DNA of 64,000 nt, taken from Monomorium pharaonis (lineage: Eukaryota; Arthropoda; Insecta; Hymenoptera; Formicidae). The position numbers and the translations under genes were made by a program. The stretch is from the NCBI RefSeq assembly GCF_013373865.1, contig NC_050473.1:12531365-12595364 (forward strand), given 5' to 3'. Shown one piece after another: positions 24,600-35,919 of this stretch. Under the pieces are notes generated by a model, which worked only from the letters and a program-made list of their open reading frames with translations, was not told the origin of the DNA and made no database searches. Position 1 is the first letter of the stretch. Each line of letters starts with the position of its first letter.

Positions 24600-25860
24600 T
24601 AACAATTTTAATCGCGATTGAATAAAGTTGTGCAGAAGAATAAGAATCCTTAAAAATATTCTTGACCGAATAAAATTGCTCCTTCCACCGGATAAAGTAT
24701 TTCAGAATGTACATACATCTACCATATACATGCGAGGAGATACAATATGTAGAAAATGATATTTTAATGCTAATAAAATAGCGAGGAGGGAACTAGAAGG
24801 CATTTGATTCGAAACTCATGAAAGGAGGAATCACGCGATCGCATAAGATTTCAGACTGTGCATTGTACAATGTGGATGCGCTTGTTGAATCACGTCTAGC
24901 ATCAGTTGAACTCTAACAATATCATAAGACTCGCAAGATAGACGTGCGTGATTAAATCTCTGTAATCACAGTTGCATTTCCTATTCAAATTTTCATTCTT
25001 TATGCAAAGAATGAAAATAAAAGTAAAAAATTAAAAATTTAGAAACACGAAGATAACCTTGACAATTAAGACAATTCAATTAAATAATTAATTACTTTTA
25101 TATATAGTACAAAAAACGTATACAAGGAAATTAAGAAATTATACGTTAAAATATGTAGCATGTATTATTAGATTATTAACACGAATGAATTAAGGCAAAA
25201 TCAATTAAAGTACTCGTGCATGACAAATGTAGGTAGAGCAATCGTTACAATTAGTCACGGAAGCGTGGATAAAAACGTATTACTCTAATAATTACGTATA
25301 AACGATTGAAACCTGTTCGCCGCAACCAAGTTTATGCTTTACAGATCGAGTTTTAACGCGGGTAATAATGTCAGACAACGATTATCCCGTTACACGCGCG
25401 TTTAATTAATTGACACGCGCCGTTGCGGTAAAAAATCCTGGCAAACCCATCGATTCGCCACTGATCGAGCACTTGCAATAAACCCGTCAATTAAAAAATG
25501 ATTGTGATACGTTCGAGCCTATTCTTTGACGGAAATACGACTAATTTGTGTTTTAATCGTATACGCCGCGGATTGTAACGAATGGTTATCGCACACCATA
25601 ATATGAACGACAATGATAATTACTAAGTACATATCAGTTTGAGAGATTGGGGGCCGATTCGTATTTAACAAACCAACGATCGATCTTTACTTCATCGTGC
25701 AGTCGCACCAATCGGAAGGCGTAGAAGAAATGATCATAGTGTCGATTATCAATCGGCGCCAAATTCATCGATCGACGATGTTATCAACACTTTGGCGCGA
25801 GATGGTTTCGTTGCTTTCACGCGAAATCGCGTCTGATATGGGGATCGATCGCTACCGGTT
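24600..25860. other. AT-rich non-coding DNA
   Basis: I see no coding frame, RNA gene or mobile-element end. Confidence 0.5.
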
Positions 25861-25866
25861 GTCGAC

Positions 25867-25869
<3 letters not shown>

Positions 25870-25929
<60 letters not shown>
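25870..25929. repeat. (GA)n microsatellite
   Basis: About 58 bases of GA repeat. The Glu-Arg ORF across it (25697-25996) is spurious. Confidence 0.95.
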
Positions 25930-25934
<5 letters not shown>

Positions 25935-26663
25935 GTGAGGAGGATGAGTTGAACAGCGTCGATTTCATGCCTCGACTGTACACGATAATATCTTAGTGAC
26001 TGTGGGAAAACGGATCCCGGCGCGAAAGAAGCCCGAACAGCCGTGATAAAAAGCGTTAAACTCGTGATTAGACGCGGATTCGCGCATGCCCTTGCTTGCG
26101 CTGAATCTGCCTTTGTGTCGAGCTCCTACCTTGTCCACACCGCGATCATCGCGATTTCTCGTTGTAAGGCGAGACCTCCTCGATCGAAGTCCCGAGACGA
26201 GTCGAGTCCGATTTTCTGGAAATCGAGAAACGCTCGCGATTTCTCTTGGTTTCACGGCACGAGCTCAATTTCCGTCACCGTTGGACGTCGATTAACGATC
26301 TTTGAGATCTGATATACGGATCAATGGACATGAACACTGGTTCCCACAGTAGAGCAAAATTCTATACTCACATCTTTTTATATTACTGTTTTTTTAGGAA
26401 ATTACTTAATTATAATTATATAATATATGTTTCGCGGACAGAGCATCTGGCATATTGGCGGTGGGATCGCTTTGTACTTGAGGAAATTTATTACGTCGTT
26501 TTTCGAGTAAACGTGGAAGGGAAAAGAACGAAATCGAGAGGCATGATAAAGAAAAGATGGGTTTGTCGAGAAAGGAAGAAAGAGCGATCGGATAGTCCGT
26601 AGCATATATACGTAGCGTTAACCTGAACGCGTGACAAATTCATCGTCGCGCCGCTGCCTCACG

Positions 26664-26702
26664 CGTTTTACAGGAGGAGCGCGGATCACCTCCTGTAAAA
26701 CG
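26664..26702. repeat. Perfect 14-bp inverted repeat with 11-base loop
   Basis: CGTTTTACAGGAGG at 26664-26677 is exactly complementary to CCTCCTGTAAAACG at 26689-26702, around an 11-base GC-rich loop. It is an isolated structure; function unknown. Confidence 0.85.
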
Positions 26703-27879
26703 AAATAACGCGGCGCAATCATCGTAGGGACTGTTGAAACGCGAGGCGATAAATTAAAACTAGGAGAAACGCAGGGCTATTAGCGTACCATTAGCGGGTC
26801 TGACCATGCGTGACCCCTCCGCAGGACTCCGGTTTCAAAACGACCCTCCATGCGCCGCGTTACGTATTCGCCTCTTCGAATAATTCTCGTCCCGCATGTA
26901 TTCGGATCATCGATTATAGGATAATTATGTTTCGTCTGGTAACTAACATCTTTAAATTGGTTTTTGACACGACATTTCTATTTTTTAATTACATAGAATA
27001 GTTAAGCGAAATAATACTAAGAATTATTTTTACATTAATTTTATTTATTTACATTATTGTTAATATAATTGCACTATTAATGATAGAAAAGGAATAATTT
27101 TTTTTTATTTAACGTTATTGACCCTTGTAATATTTCCCAAGGAGTTATCGTGATATAAATTCTTCGACTCGCAGTACTTTGCATGAAACCGGAAGCCCTC
27201 ATCGTACGGAATTCCGAACCGGCTGCCTGAATTTACTACTGACGCGATTATAACTTTGAAATGCACTGTTAACATTTGGAATTCCTTTCCGCGAATCTCT
27301 CGCGAGAAACATTTTCCGGCGCTTGCTTCTTGGTGATACTGCCGTCTTACCTACGCTTCCCTATTTCTAGAAATATCGTAGAATTTGGTGAACAAATCCT
27401 CTCTTGAAATTTTTAGTCGAAAAATTCGAGCATATATTTGAAGATCTCCAAGTCATTTCGGTGGCATTGGCATTGTACTGAAGAGTGCGGCGATTCAGTG
27501 TTGATATCGTTATTATACCGGATATTCATAATAAGATCCGCACCAGCCGTAGTCCTACATTGACGATATGGCGGACATCGGAGGCTGCCCAGGGCCGTAC
27601 AAGATCGATACATCATGGGGTCCCAGCGGGGTGTCGAGATACCATCTTAGTTAGTGTCTTCGAATAGACGTGTACCTTGCTCGAACGAGCCTCGTCATTA
27701 TACTCCTATCTACCTATCTATATCGGGGCCCGATACTCACGAATACGATCTGTCTGCATTTCGAACGTTTCATGTCAGTCGGTGGAACGAGGTTTCGCCT
27801 CGGTAGCTTTTTACAACATTGTTAGCGCTAATATGCATCTTCTTTCGTGACTCACAATACATACATATCGTATTGCGCG

Positions 27880-27893
27880 AGGGGGGGGGGGGG
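27880..27893. repeat. G homopolymer run
   Basis: About 13 consecutive G followed by CGGGC, a likely sequencing-difficult site. Confidence 0.9.
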
Positions 27894-30800
27894 CGGGCAA
27901 ACGTGCGCGAAAGAAAAAAATATTTTTTTCAAATGTTCCAAAGATATTTCATTATAAAGTTTAAATAAGAGTTTACGGTACATTAAACGTGTATTGAGAC
28001 TCAATCCCAAATTTGTCCCAAAGATAGATTGATTCGAGTGCAATTGATTAAGAATGCACGATATAATTACTGCGCTTTTTCCAACATTTACCCCGAGAAA
28101 GCCAATGGAAAAACGTAATCTAAAATGTCATACTTAAATCAATTTCATCATTTTGTAAAAGTTGCAACAATCGGTTTGCCAGAACGTTTCGCGTCCCAGA
28201 TAATTACGTCGAGCGGCAGGGTTACGCCTACGATCGTTCACGTTACAAAATCGTCGGCCAGAAAGTTTAACAAAGGGTTCGCGCGGAAACTGCTTCATCT
28301 GTTCTCGATCTAATAGCAATAAGAACGGGCTCTCCCCTCATTTCCTATTAGATCTTTCACAACTGTATCTCTCATTAAGCAGATCTAAATTATCAAATAA
28401 TTACAGAATTGCACCACGGAACGGTAATATTTTTATAACGAAAAATCAATAATAACAACTAAATATTTTTTATAATTGTATTAATTATTGACGAAATTGT
28501 TGTGTAAAACTTTACGAAATTAATTTATGTTTATCCATATTTATTATATTTTTATGATGCTCTCGCCTACGTAACATTATTAAATAACATTAATTTCTAG
28601 AAATATATCATATTTTTTCTTGTCTTAGTTTTTCTTTTTCTTTGCCGCATTACTTAGGCTACCTCAAGATGTACCGATCACTCGAGATCACTATAGTAAA
28701 CGATAGCACGACGACGACGGCCGGCGACCATTATGCGCGACACGCCCAGTTTTATTGCTCATTACGATAATGAGGAGGTGAGTTCGAGAGCCTCGCAGTC
28801 GACGATCAATTAGCGAGTGCGACACGGCGTGGTAACCCGAAACTGGGGAATGAATAAAAGTTAGAGAACGTATTGCGTAGTGATCGCGACCAACCGGTCT
28901 CCCGGGACCTGCGCTCTCCGGACACATAATCGGTACCGAATTCGAGAGAATGCGAGACACGTGTATTAATTTCACGGGACGGCTCGTAAAACTCGTGCCT
29001 TTACGATTCTAGCGCAGATACGGGGCGCGGTGTGGTCGGCGCCGAGTCGAGCCGGGCAGGCAGACAGGTAGGTGCAGGTCCGACCGTGCAGCACCAGGTG
29101 GGATGGATCGTACATACGAAGTCGCTTCGCGCGGAGGATTCCGGGAGGAGCCCGCTCATTTATTTAAAATGTATTTATATACATGTTAAATATTTAGCGC
29201 TTTGTTGCGCAAATTGCGTTGCTGGTTCGGCAACGAGAACCAGGTAGCCAACCTGCGAGAGAGCTCGACTCGATTTAACATGACTCGATTCTCGACCCGA
29301 CAGAGTACTGGGGGTGCAAGAGTAATTGTCTATTTCGAGCCAACGATATGACATAATTAAAAAATACAATGCTTATTTCGCAAATTTTGGACGCGTTATT
29401 TCATCACTCGTTGCTGGATTGACTGTTGCATCACGACTGTGATGCGAAAATGCACGCGTTTTACTTGAATTTGAATTTAAATGGCAAATCTTTGTGAAAT
29501 ATTGACTACCGTTTCGCGACAATCGAGTGCCACGCTTGTACAACCGACATCGATAAGCACTCGAGTGGACGCGGGTTACAGGTTTGTTTAGTATTCGACC
29601 GCGTGGTACAGAATCGCAAGAAGCAGATCGTCAGGGGGTTGAGTGACCAAAAAAGAAAAAAAAAAAATACGACGAGAACACCGAGATTTTCAGCGCTCGA
29701 TAATCGTCGCCAAACCGACCCTCGTTAAACGTTTGTGACGGAGAAATTCGCGACCAAGACAAGCTCGTTCTGTTAATTGCCCAAAATTCCGGGTCAACGC
29801 TGTTAAATAGTCGCCTTCAAGTGTTTCTCATGCGCCCGATCTTGCGCTTGTTTCACGGGAAACGACTCGAATAATAATTAAAATTGCGCGACGGCTAGTA
29901 TGAAGTCTAATTTATTTCACAGAATGGGCGACTTTATTACGCGCGATTTCACGATAAGCTCCTCGTGCGATTATCTATTCGTCGACTAACGCGACTTTGA
30001 CATCGCTAATGCTTTTGCTACTTTTCTCAGTCGGATCTTGGTTTCGTTAAAGAATGTACCGTTATTGTGCGAGTGCAAATTATTATAAAGAATTATTGTT
30101 AAAAAATATTCCGCAAAATGGTCTAAATAAAATAGAAAATGAATTATATCGGCGTGCTCTCCAGATCGATAGAGAATAAATTTCTATTATATATATATAG
30201 ATATAGAGCACAAATGTTGTAAATATCGTAAATATTTTTTTACAATATACACAAAAATTCGTCTTTTAGAATGTGTCTTCTTTTAAATAAGATATCTTTC
30301 TTTAATGTCCATATATGTTTAATCGTTAAGATTAATATTATTGGTATTGAAAGAGAAAAAATGTAATCCGCAAAGAGGAAACACAATATTGATTTTGTTG
30401 CAAATGGATGCTTCTGTGGCACGTTTTCCAAAATCTTTCTCTTTCTCGTTTTCTTTCGCACGCGCCATTCTTTACGATACCAATTACTTGCCGAACGATA
30501 GGACGCTTACGGAATATTGACGAGCGGGTTCCGTTAGCTTGCAGGACGATCTCCGGCTTGGTATCGATTTGCCCTCGAAATCGAATCTCCGGTTGCCGAT
30601 ATGCGAGGAGAACGGACTGTTTCTGACAGTCGCCGAGTTATCTCGGATTTCTAACACAAATTCTTTTTTACAAAAAGAAATGGAATATAAATGTGGACAG
30701 ATAATTGGTAACAGATTAAACGCACATTTAATTTAGGCACGTAAAGTGACGAGGCGTACACCAATTTTTCATACGACATATGTTAATGATCGATTTTTTA

Positions 30801-31197
30801 AATTGTTTGTTGTTGATTCGGTTGTTCGTTGTCTCTCTCCCTCCAATTACTAGGTACTTTTTCATGAAATGTAAAGGACGAACGTGTAATAAATGATAGG
30901 TTATAGATCAGGCCTGATGTTATCGGTAGCAGGCAGCAAACTCGTTTTTCACCCGTTTCCCCGTTTACTTTCCCTCCCGTTTAATTTATTCAGATGATCT
31001 TGTAAAGAGCGTCCGTGTCAAACGCGCACCTGTAAACGATGCTCAGCCACTAAACACTAAACGCCAAACGCGCGAGGTTGCCCATCGTCTGAATACAATT
31101 CAACCGCCATAAAACGTCCTACTAATAACGCCGCGATCAGACTCGTAAAAGCTGCTGAACGAAACCTGTCTCGCTTGCGATCCGATCAAGAGGCTCA

Positions 31198-31201
<4 letters not shown>

Positions 31202-31277
<76 letters not shown>

Positions 31278-31300
31278 CTCCCTCCCCCCCTCTCTCTCTC
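31202..31300. repeat. (CT)n microsatellite with C-rich tail
   Basis: About 70 bases of CT repeat followed by a CCCTCCCCCCCTCTCT tail. Confidence 0.95.
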
Positions 31301-31794
31301 GTTCTGTTTACTGCATTCTCATCTGCTTCTCTTCTTCGTCCGACCGACCTCGACCGACCCCCTCATCGTTTCATCCGTCGACCCATGCCTCAGCTGCCCT
31401 CTCGATTACCGACCTCAATAAATGCAATTAATGATCTGTCACGTTTGATCCTGACTTACTAATCACCTTGGATCCCGTTTTAACAGAATACCAATAGGGC
31501 ATTAAAAATTTGTGAGCATTTTGCTCCGGACCAGCTTATCGACAAGATATTTCACTAATAAATAATTTGCATAACAATAAAAAGTGATTGCGAAGTTACA
31601 ATCGCGCTACGAATCGTCGCTGTACAAAATAAAAAATATTTACTAATACATTAATATTATGGATTTAATGATGAATAATAGTCAAGTGTAAATTTTACAT
31701 TCGCATATATATTTCAGACACACATACACACACACACACATTATATTATATATATTTACATATGATATGTATCTTTAAATGTAAAAGAATAATT

Positions 31795-32183
31795 AATTGC
31801 ATTAATTATTTTTTACAACACTCTGTGTATTGTAAAAATTCGATATTTTCTGCAATTGTCAGCCTACTGCATTAATTATTTTTTACAACACTTTGTGTAT
31901 TGTAAAAATTCGATATTTTCTGCAATTGTCAGCCTATTGCAGAAAATAATTTTTACAATGCTCTGTGTATTGAAAAAATTCAAAAATTATTTTCCGCAAT
32001 GGTCAGCCTATTGCAGAAATTATTTTTTACAACACTCTGTGTATTGTAAAAATTCGATATTTTATGCAATTGTTAGCCTATTGCATTAATTATTTTTTAC
32101 AACACTCTGTGTATTGTAAAAATTCGATATTTTCTGCAATTGTCAGCCTATTGCATTAATTATTTTTTACAACACTCTGTGTA
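31795..32183. repeat. 70-bp minisatellite, left part of the split array
   Basis: About five and a half head-to-tail units. The word gtcagcctattgc recurs at 31859, 31929, 32002, 32072 and 32142, so the spacing is 70 bp with one 74-bp unit. Each unit contains two inverted repeats: TTTTTTACAA...TTGTAAAAA around cactctgtgta, and TTTCTGCAAT...ATTGCAGAAA around tgtcagcc. The array breaks off at 32183 in the first loop (ctctgtgta) and resumes with ttgtaaaaattcg at 49880, so the two parts are one array split by the Helitron insertion. Confidence 0.92.
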
Positions 32184-32468
32184 TCCTCTTATAAAATAGC
32201 CATGTAACCCTAAAGTTGCCTGCTAATCGCGATTGCATTGTTGCCTCTTTATTCCGATCGCGATTGGCTGTCTCGCGCTTGACTCGCTTCGTTCGTGTGT
32301 GAAGTTTGACAGTTTATATAGTTGACAGTTTTTGACAGTTTGACTGTTTAACGAGAGACGGAAAGACACAAAAAGAAGCAAGAAAAATACCGGGAAAAAA
32401 TTACTTAGACTGGAAGATTATAAAATAGCAGAGAGTATTTGTTTTGAATTGCAGATACGTTTAACTGA

Positions 32469-32927
32469 TGCTTAACAAAGTAAGTTGAAATTTAATACAA
32501 TATATTATGACATATTTAATTTAATATAATAATATTATGATATAACCATTTTTGTATCACCATCGCTGTTAGAAGGGTAAGGAAGAGACGTTGGACGCCA
32601 CGACAGAAACACGTATTTATCAAGTAATTCTCAATTATCTTAATTATTTTTTTTGCCAATACATTAAATATAATTATAATTTTTTTATTTGTATTGATTA
32701 AAAAATTGATATATTGTTATGTAAATGTATGTATATTAATTAAGTTCTTATTATAATAAGTTTAAATATATAGTTGACAATTACAGGCATTACTGCTAAA
32801 AATATTGTATGGCGAATTAAATAACCTCGCAGTTGAGAATATAAAATTAAGAAAAAAAAATTGTGTGGTACGAAAAAAAGAGAGAAAGAGAGAAAGAAAC
32901 GGGAAACAAGATAAGGATCAGGATTAA
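32469..32927 (+). CDS. Possible three-exon 67-codon gene inside Helitron 1
   Basis: Predicted exons are 32469-32480 (Met-Leu-Asn-Lys, then GTAAGT), 32573-32623 (after gctgttag; KGKEETLDATTETRIYQ, then GTAATT) and 32787-32927 (after caattacag; opens ALLLKILYGELNNLAVEN and ends in TAA). All junctions are phase 0 and the joined frame is open for 67 codons. The C-terminal exon gives a leucine-rich, heptad-like helix followed by a very basic lysine/arginine tail, the look of a small coiled-coil nucleic-acid-binding protein. AATAAA occurs near 33074. I know no homologue. Exon 2 recurs inverted at about 35837-35887 with mostly amino-acid-changing differences, which argues against constraint there. 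It may be a captured gene fragment or chance. Confidence 0.3.
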
Positions 32928-33110
32928 AATAAGATAAGAAAAAAAAAGGTATAAATATTATGTTATTGATATTGATAAGTATACAAGAATATAATTAATG
33001 CTACTCGAACATGTTAAGTTTTTGTTTCAATATTTATAATTGGTAAACATTTTCATTTCTTAAATAATTTTCGAATAAATTTTTATTCTTTGGAGGATTT
33101 TTCGAAGTTT

Positions 33111-34115
33111 TTTAAATATATTTGATTAATTTTATTGATCTTGTACTGATTTTTGAATGTGTATGTACTTGACGTTTCTTTTTTACTTTTATAAGGTAAA
33201 AATATATTTTGGTTATATTTTGGTAGAATTTATCTTCTTTTTGTAAAAATCAAGTGATAGTTTGTTCCTTACATAATTTTATTTAAATTGATTTATTTAT
33301 TATACATTATTCATTTTTTAATTATAAACATATGTACGTAACATTATTAATATTTATATTGAATATACATGACTATACGGCAATCATATTTGTTAATGCA
33401 CATATGTATAAATTTTAATAACAATATTAGTAAAACACAATATAAACACAACAAATAACATTAATATAATTAAAATTATATATGTATATGCATATATACA
33501 GGGTGACAGCTAACCGGCAGCCAATCTGTAATAGATAGATATATGTATATATATATATATATATAGATATACTAATAGATAGATGTATACAAATATACTA
33601 ATAGATATATTAATATACAAATAAACGTAAATATATATATATATATATTTATGTTTATTTCTATATTAGTATATCTATACATCTATTAGTATATCTATAT
33701 ATATCTATCTATTACAGATTGGCTGCCAGTTAGCTGTCACCCTGTATATATGTATATACATATATAATTTTATTTATATTAATGTTATTTGTTGTGTTTA
33801 TATTGTGTTTTTACTAATATTGTTATTAGAATTTAAACATATGTGCATTAACAAATATGATTGCCGTATACATGTATATTCAATATAAATATTAATAATG
33901 TTATGTACATCTACATATGTTTATAATTAAAAAATGAATAATGTATAATAAATAAATCAATTTAAATAAAATTATGTAAGGAACACTATCACTTGATTTT
34001 TACAAAAAGAAGATAAATTCTATCAAAACCTTATAAAAGTAAAAAAAAAACGTTAAGTACATATACATTCACAAATCAGTCGAAAGATCAATAAAATCAA
34101 TCAAATATATTTAAA
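33111..34115. repeat. 1-kb near-perfect palindrome
   Basis: Arms of about 490 bp are reverse complements with few differences, from tttaaatatatttgatt at 33111 to its complement ending at 34115. The centre is near 33613-33622, inside an AT-rich short-period stretch. The arms have no coding frame. The MITE-like element at 33499-33744 sits across the centre. Confidence 0.9.
33499..33744. mobile_element. MITE with mariner-like ends, TA-flanked, at the palindrome centre
   Basis: The left terminus CAGGGTGACAGCTAAC (33499) and right terminus GTTAGCTGTCACCCTG (ends 33744) are inverted repeats extending at least 33 bp (with one difference) into ggcagccaatctgtaata. Both ends abut TA. A CAGGGTG start with a TA target fits Tc1/mariner-type elements. 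The 246-bp interior is TA/GATA-rich and non-coding. Because the flanks are also inverted repeats, this may instead be the core of a larger foldback element. Confidence 0.6.
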
Positions 34116-34116
34116 T

Positions 34117-34516
34117 ACGTCATATATAATTATATCTAAATGATTTTTTCATAAGATAATATTAATGTGAGTTTTTAATTGCAATCAATCCAATTAAATC
34201 GGTACATTCAATTTTGAGATATCAAGATTTCTTTCTCGTAAAAGTTCAATAACATTATTTTCTTCAGATCAGATTCATATGTAATATACACACATGTAAA
34301 TCCAGTTTGCCATTCAAGAGGCTTTACAATGTGCCTACATACAATTTCATTTTACTAAAACAAAATTATTATGCATAATGTAAATAATGAATTTACGAGA
34401 AAGAAATCTTGATATCTCAAAATTGAGTGTACCGATTTAATTGGATTGGTTGCAATTGAAAACTCACATTAATATTATTTCAGGAAAACATAATTTAGAT
34501 ATAATTATATATGACG
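34117..34516. repeat. Inverted repeat with 125-bp arms; third copy at about 34840-34990
   Basis: The arm at 34121-34240 (aatattaatgtgag... ttctttctcgtaaa) returns in reverse complement at 34391-34516. A third, direct copy of the left arm lies at about 34845-34995, including tttctttctcgtaaaagttc. All copies are non-coding. Confidence 0.85.
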
Positions 34517-35700
34517 TTATATATAATTATATGTAATTATATATGATTTATATATACCAGCATATATAATTATATATAAATTATTTATGGGCACTATATA
34601 TAATTTATATATAATTTATATATATTTTTATATATGGACTCCATTGTTCTTGCCGGCTTATATCTGAAGAAATGCAAATGCTTTATATGATTATATATAA
34701 TAATATCAGGTCATATCTGATTGTATCTATTGAAGTTGAGTAATCATATATAGATATATATATAATCCTATAAAGTCATATATAGTTTCATATATGAAAG
34801 AATAAGAACAACTGAGTCTATATATGAATCTTTCCGAGAAAAAATAATTATATATAATTATATCTAAATTATTTTTTCATGAGATAATATTAATGTGAGT
34901 TTTCAATTGCAACCAATCCAAATAAATTGGTACACTCAATTTTGAGATATCAAGATTTCTTTCTCGTAAAAGTTCAATAACATTATTTTCTTCAGATCTT
35001 CAAATGACATTATATACAATCATATAAAAAAATGGCATTATACAATCACATACGATTGTATGTAACCATATATAAACATATATAACCACATACCCATATA
35101 TAATTATATACAACCATATATAATTATATATAATCATATATGATTATATATAATTAACATTATATACAATCAGATTGTATGTAACCATATACAGATATAT
35201 AAATATTTATATATAAATAACCATATATAGATATTTCTAATGAGTAAATCATAAAAATAGTGGCAGTCCTCTTCCACATCAGACAGGAACAAGAAGCTAA
35301 TTTTTGCTTGCCTTAACCACGCTACGAGTGATCTTTATGTAGCCGATCGACTGCACTTTGCTCCTGAGAGAGTACGCCGCCTATCGACGGCGCCGCGCTC
35401 TAACTAGCGGGCAAGTCTGCATATCTAATTGTATATGGCGCCATATATAATGCTATATATAATTATATATAGGATGCTCACATAGCATTATATCTGGCGT
35501 CACATACAATTATATAAAATTAGATATGGTGCTATATCTGATTATATATGGACCCAGATTAGCGACATTAATATATATGGCTATATATGACTATATAGTT
35601 GTATATAATGCTATATATAATTATATACAAAATGCACTACTAACACAGCATTATATATGGCGCCACATACAATATATACAATTAGATATGGTATTCAGTT
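34500..35700. repeat. AT-rich palindromic repeat field (tatataattatata)
   Basis: Many imperfect copies of TATATAATTATATA-type words, often joined by catata or gcgcca words. Similar phrases recur at about 35440-35535 and 35570-35690 (for example ggcgccatatataatgc and tggcgccacatacaat). Interrupted by the GC-richer block at 35230-35418. Confidence 0.8.
35230..35418. other. GC-rich unique block within the AT repeat field
   Basis: About 190 bases of normal complexity, including gacggcgccgcgctc and cgtagccgatcgactgc-type words, inside otherwise extremely AT-rich sequence. Possibly a captured host or retroelement fragment. I cannot identify it and it has no sizeable ORF. Confidence 0.4.
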
Positions 35701-35919
35701 AAACGTATCTGCAATTAAAATATACATTTTACATAACAATATATTAATTTTTTAATTAATACAAATAAAAAAAAGAATTATAATTATATTTAATGTATTG
35801 GCAAAAAAGATAATTAAGATAATTAAAAATTACTTGATAAATATGTGTTACTGTCGTGGGGTTCAACGTCTCTTCTCTATCCTTCTAACAGCGATGGAGT
35901 AACAATATAGTATTGGCAC

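Larger units (their letters stand above)
25930..31200. other. Mixed non-coding DNA with a notable hairpin
   Basis: About 5.3 kb with only short domain-free ORFs, often in opposed pairs. Noted items are a perfect 14-bp stem hairpin at 26664-26702, a G run at 27880-27893, CpG-richer patches near 26040-26300 and 28980-29130, and a short TA tract near 30187-30200. No gene recognised. Confidence 0.45.
32560..35897. repeat. Outer inverted repeat within Helitron 1, arms about 170 bp
   Basis: The sequence 32560-32729 (from ccatcgctgttag to tgttatgtaaatgta) recurs in reverse complement at about 35722-35897. The adjacent word cagatacgtttaactg (32452-32467) also recurs inverted at 35696-35711, but on the other side of the arm, so the two copies were rearranged. 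The arms include predicted exon 2 of the small gene. Confidence 0.8.
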
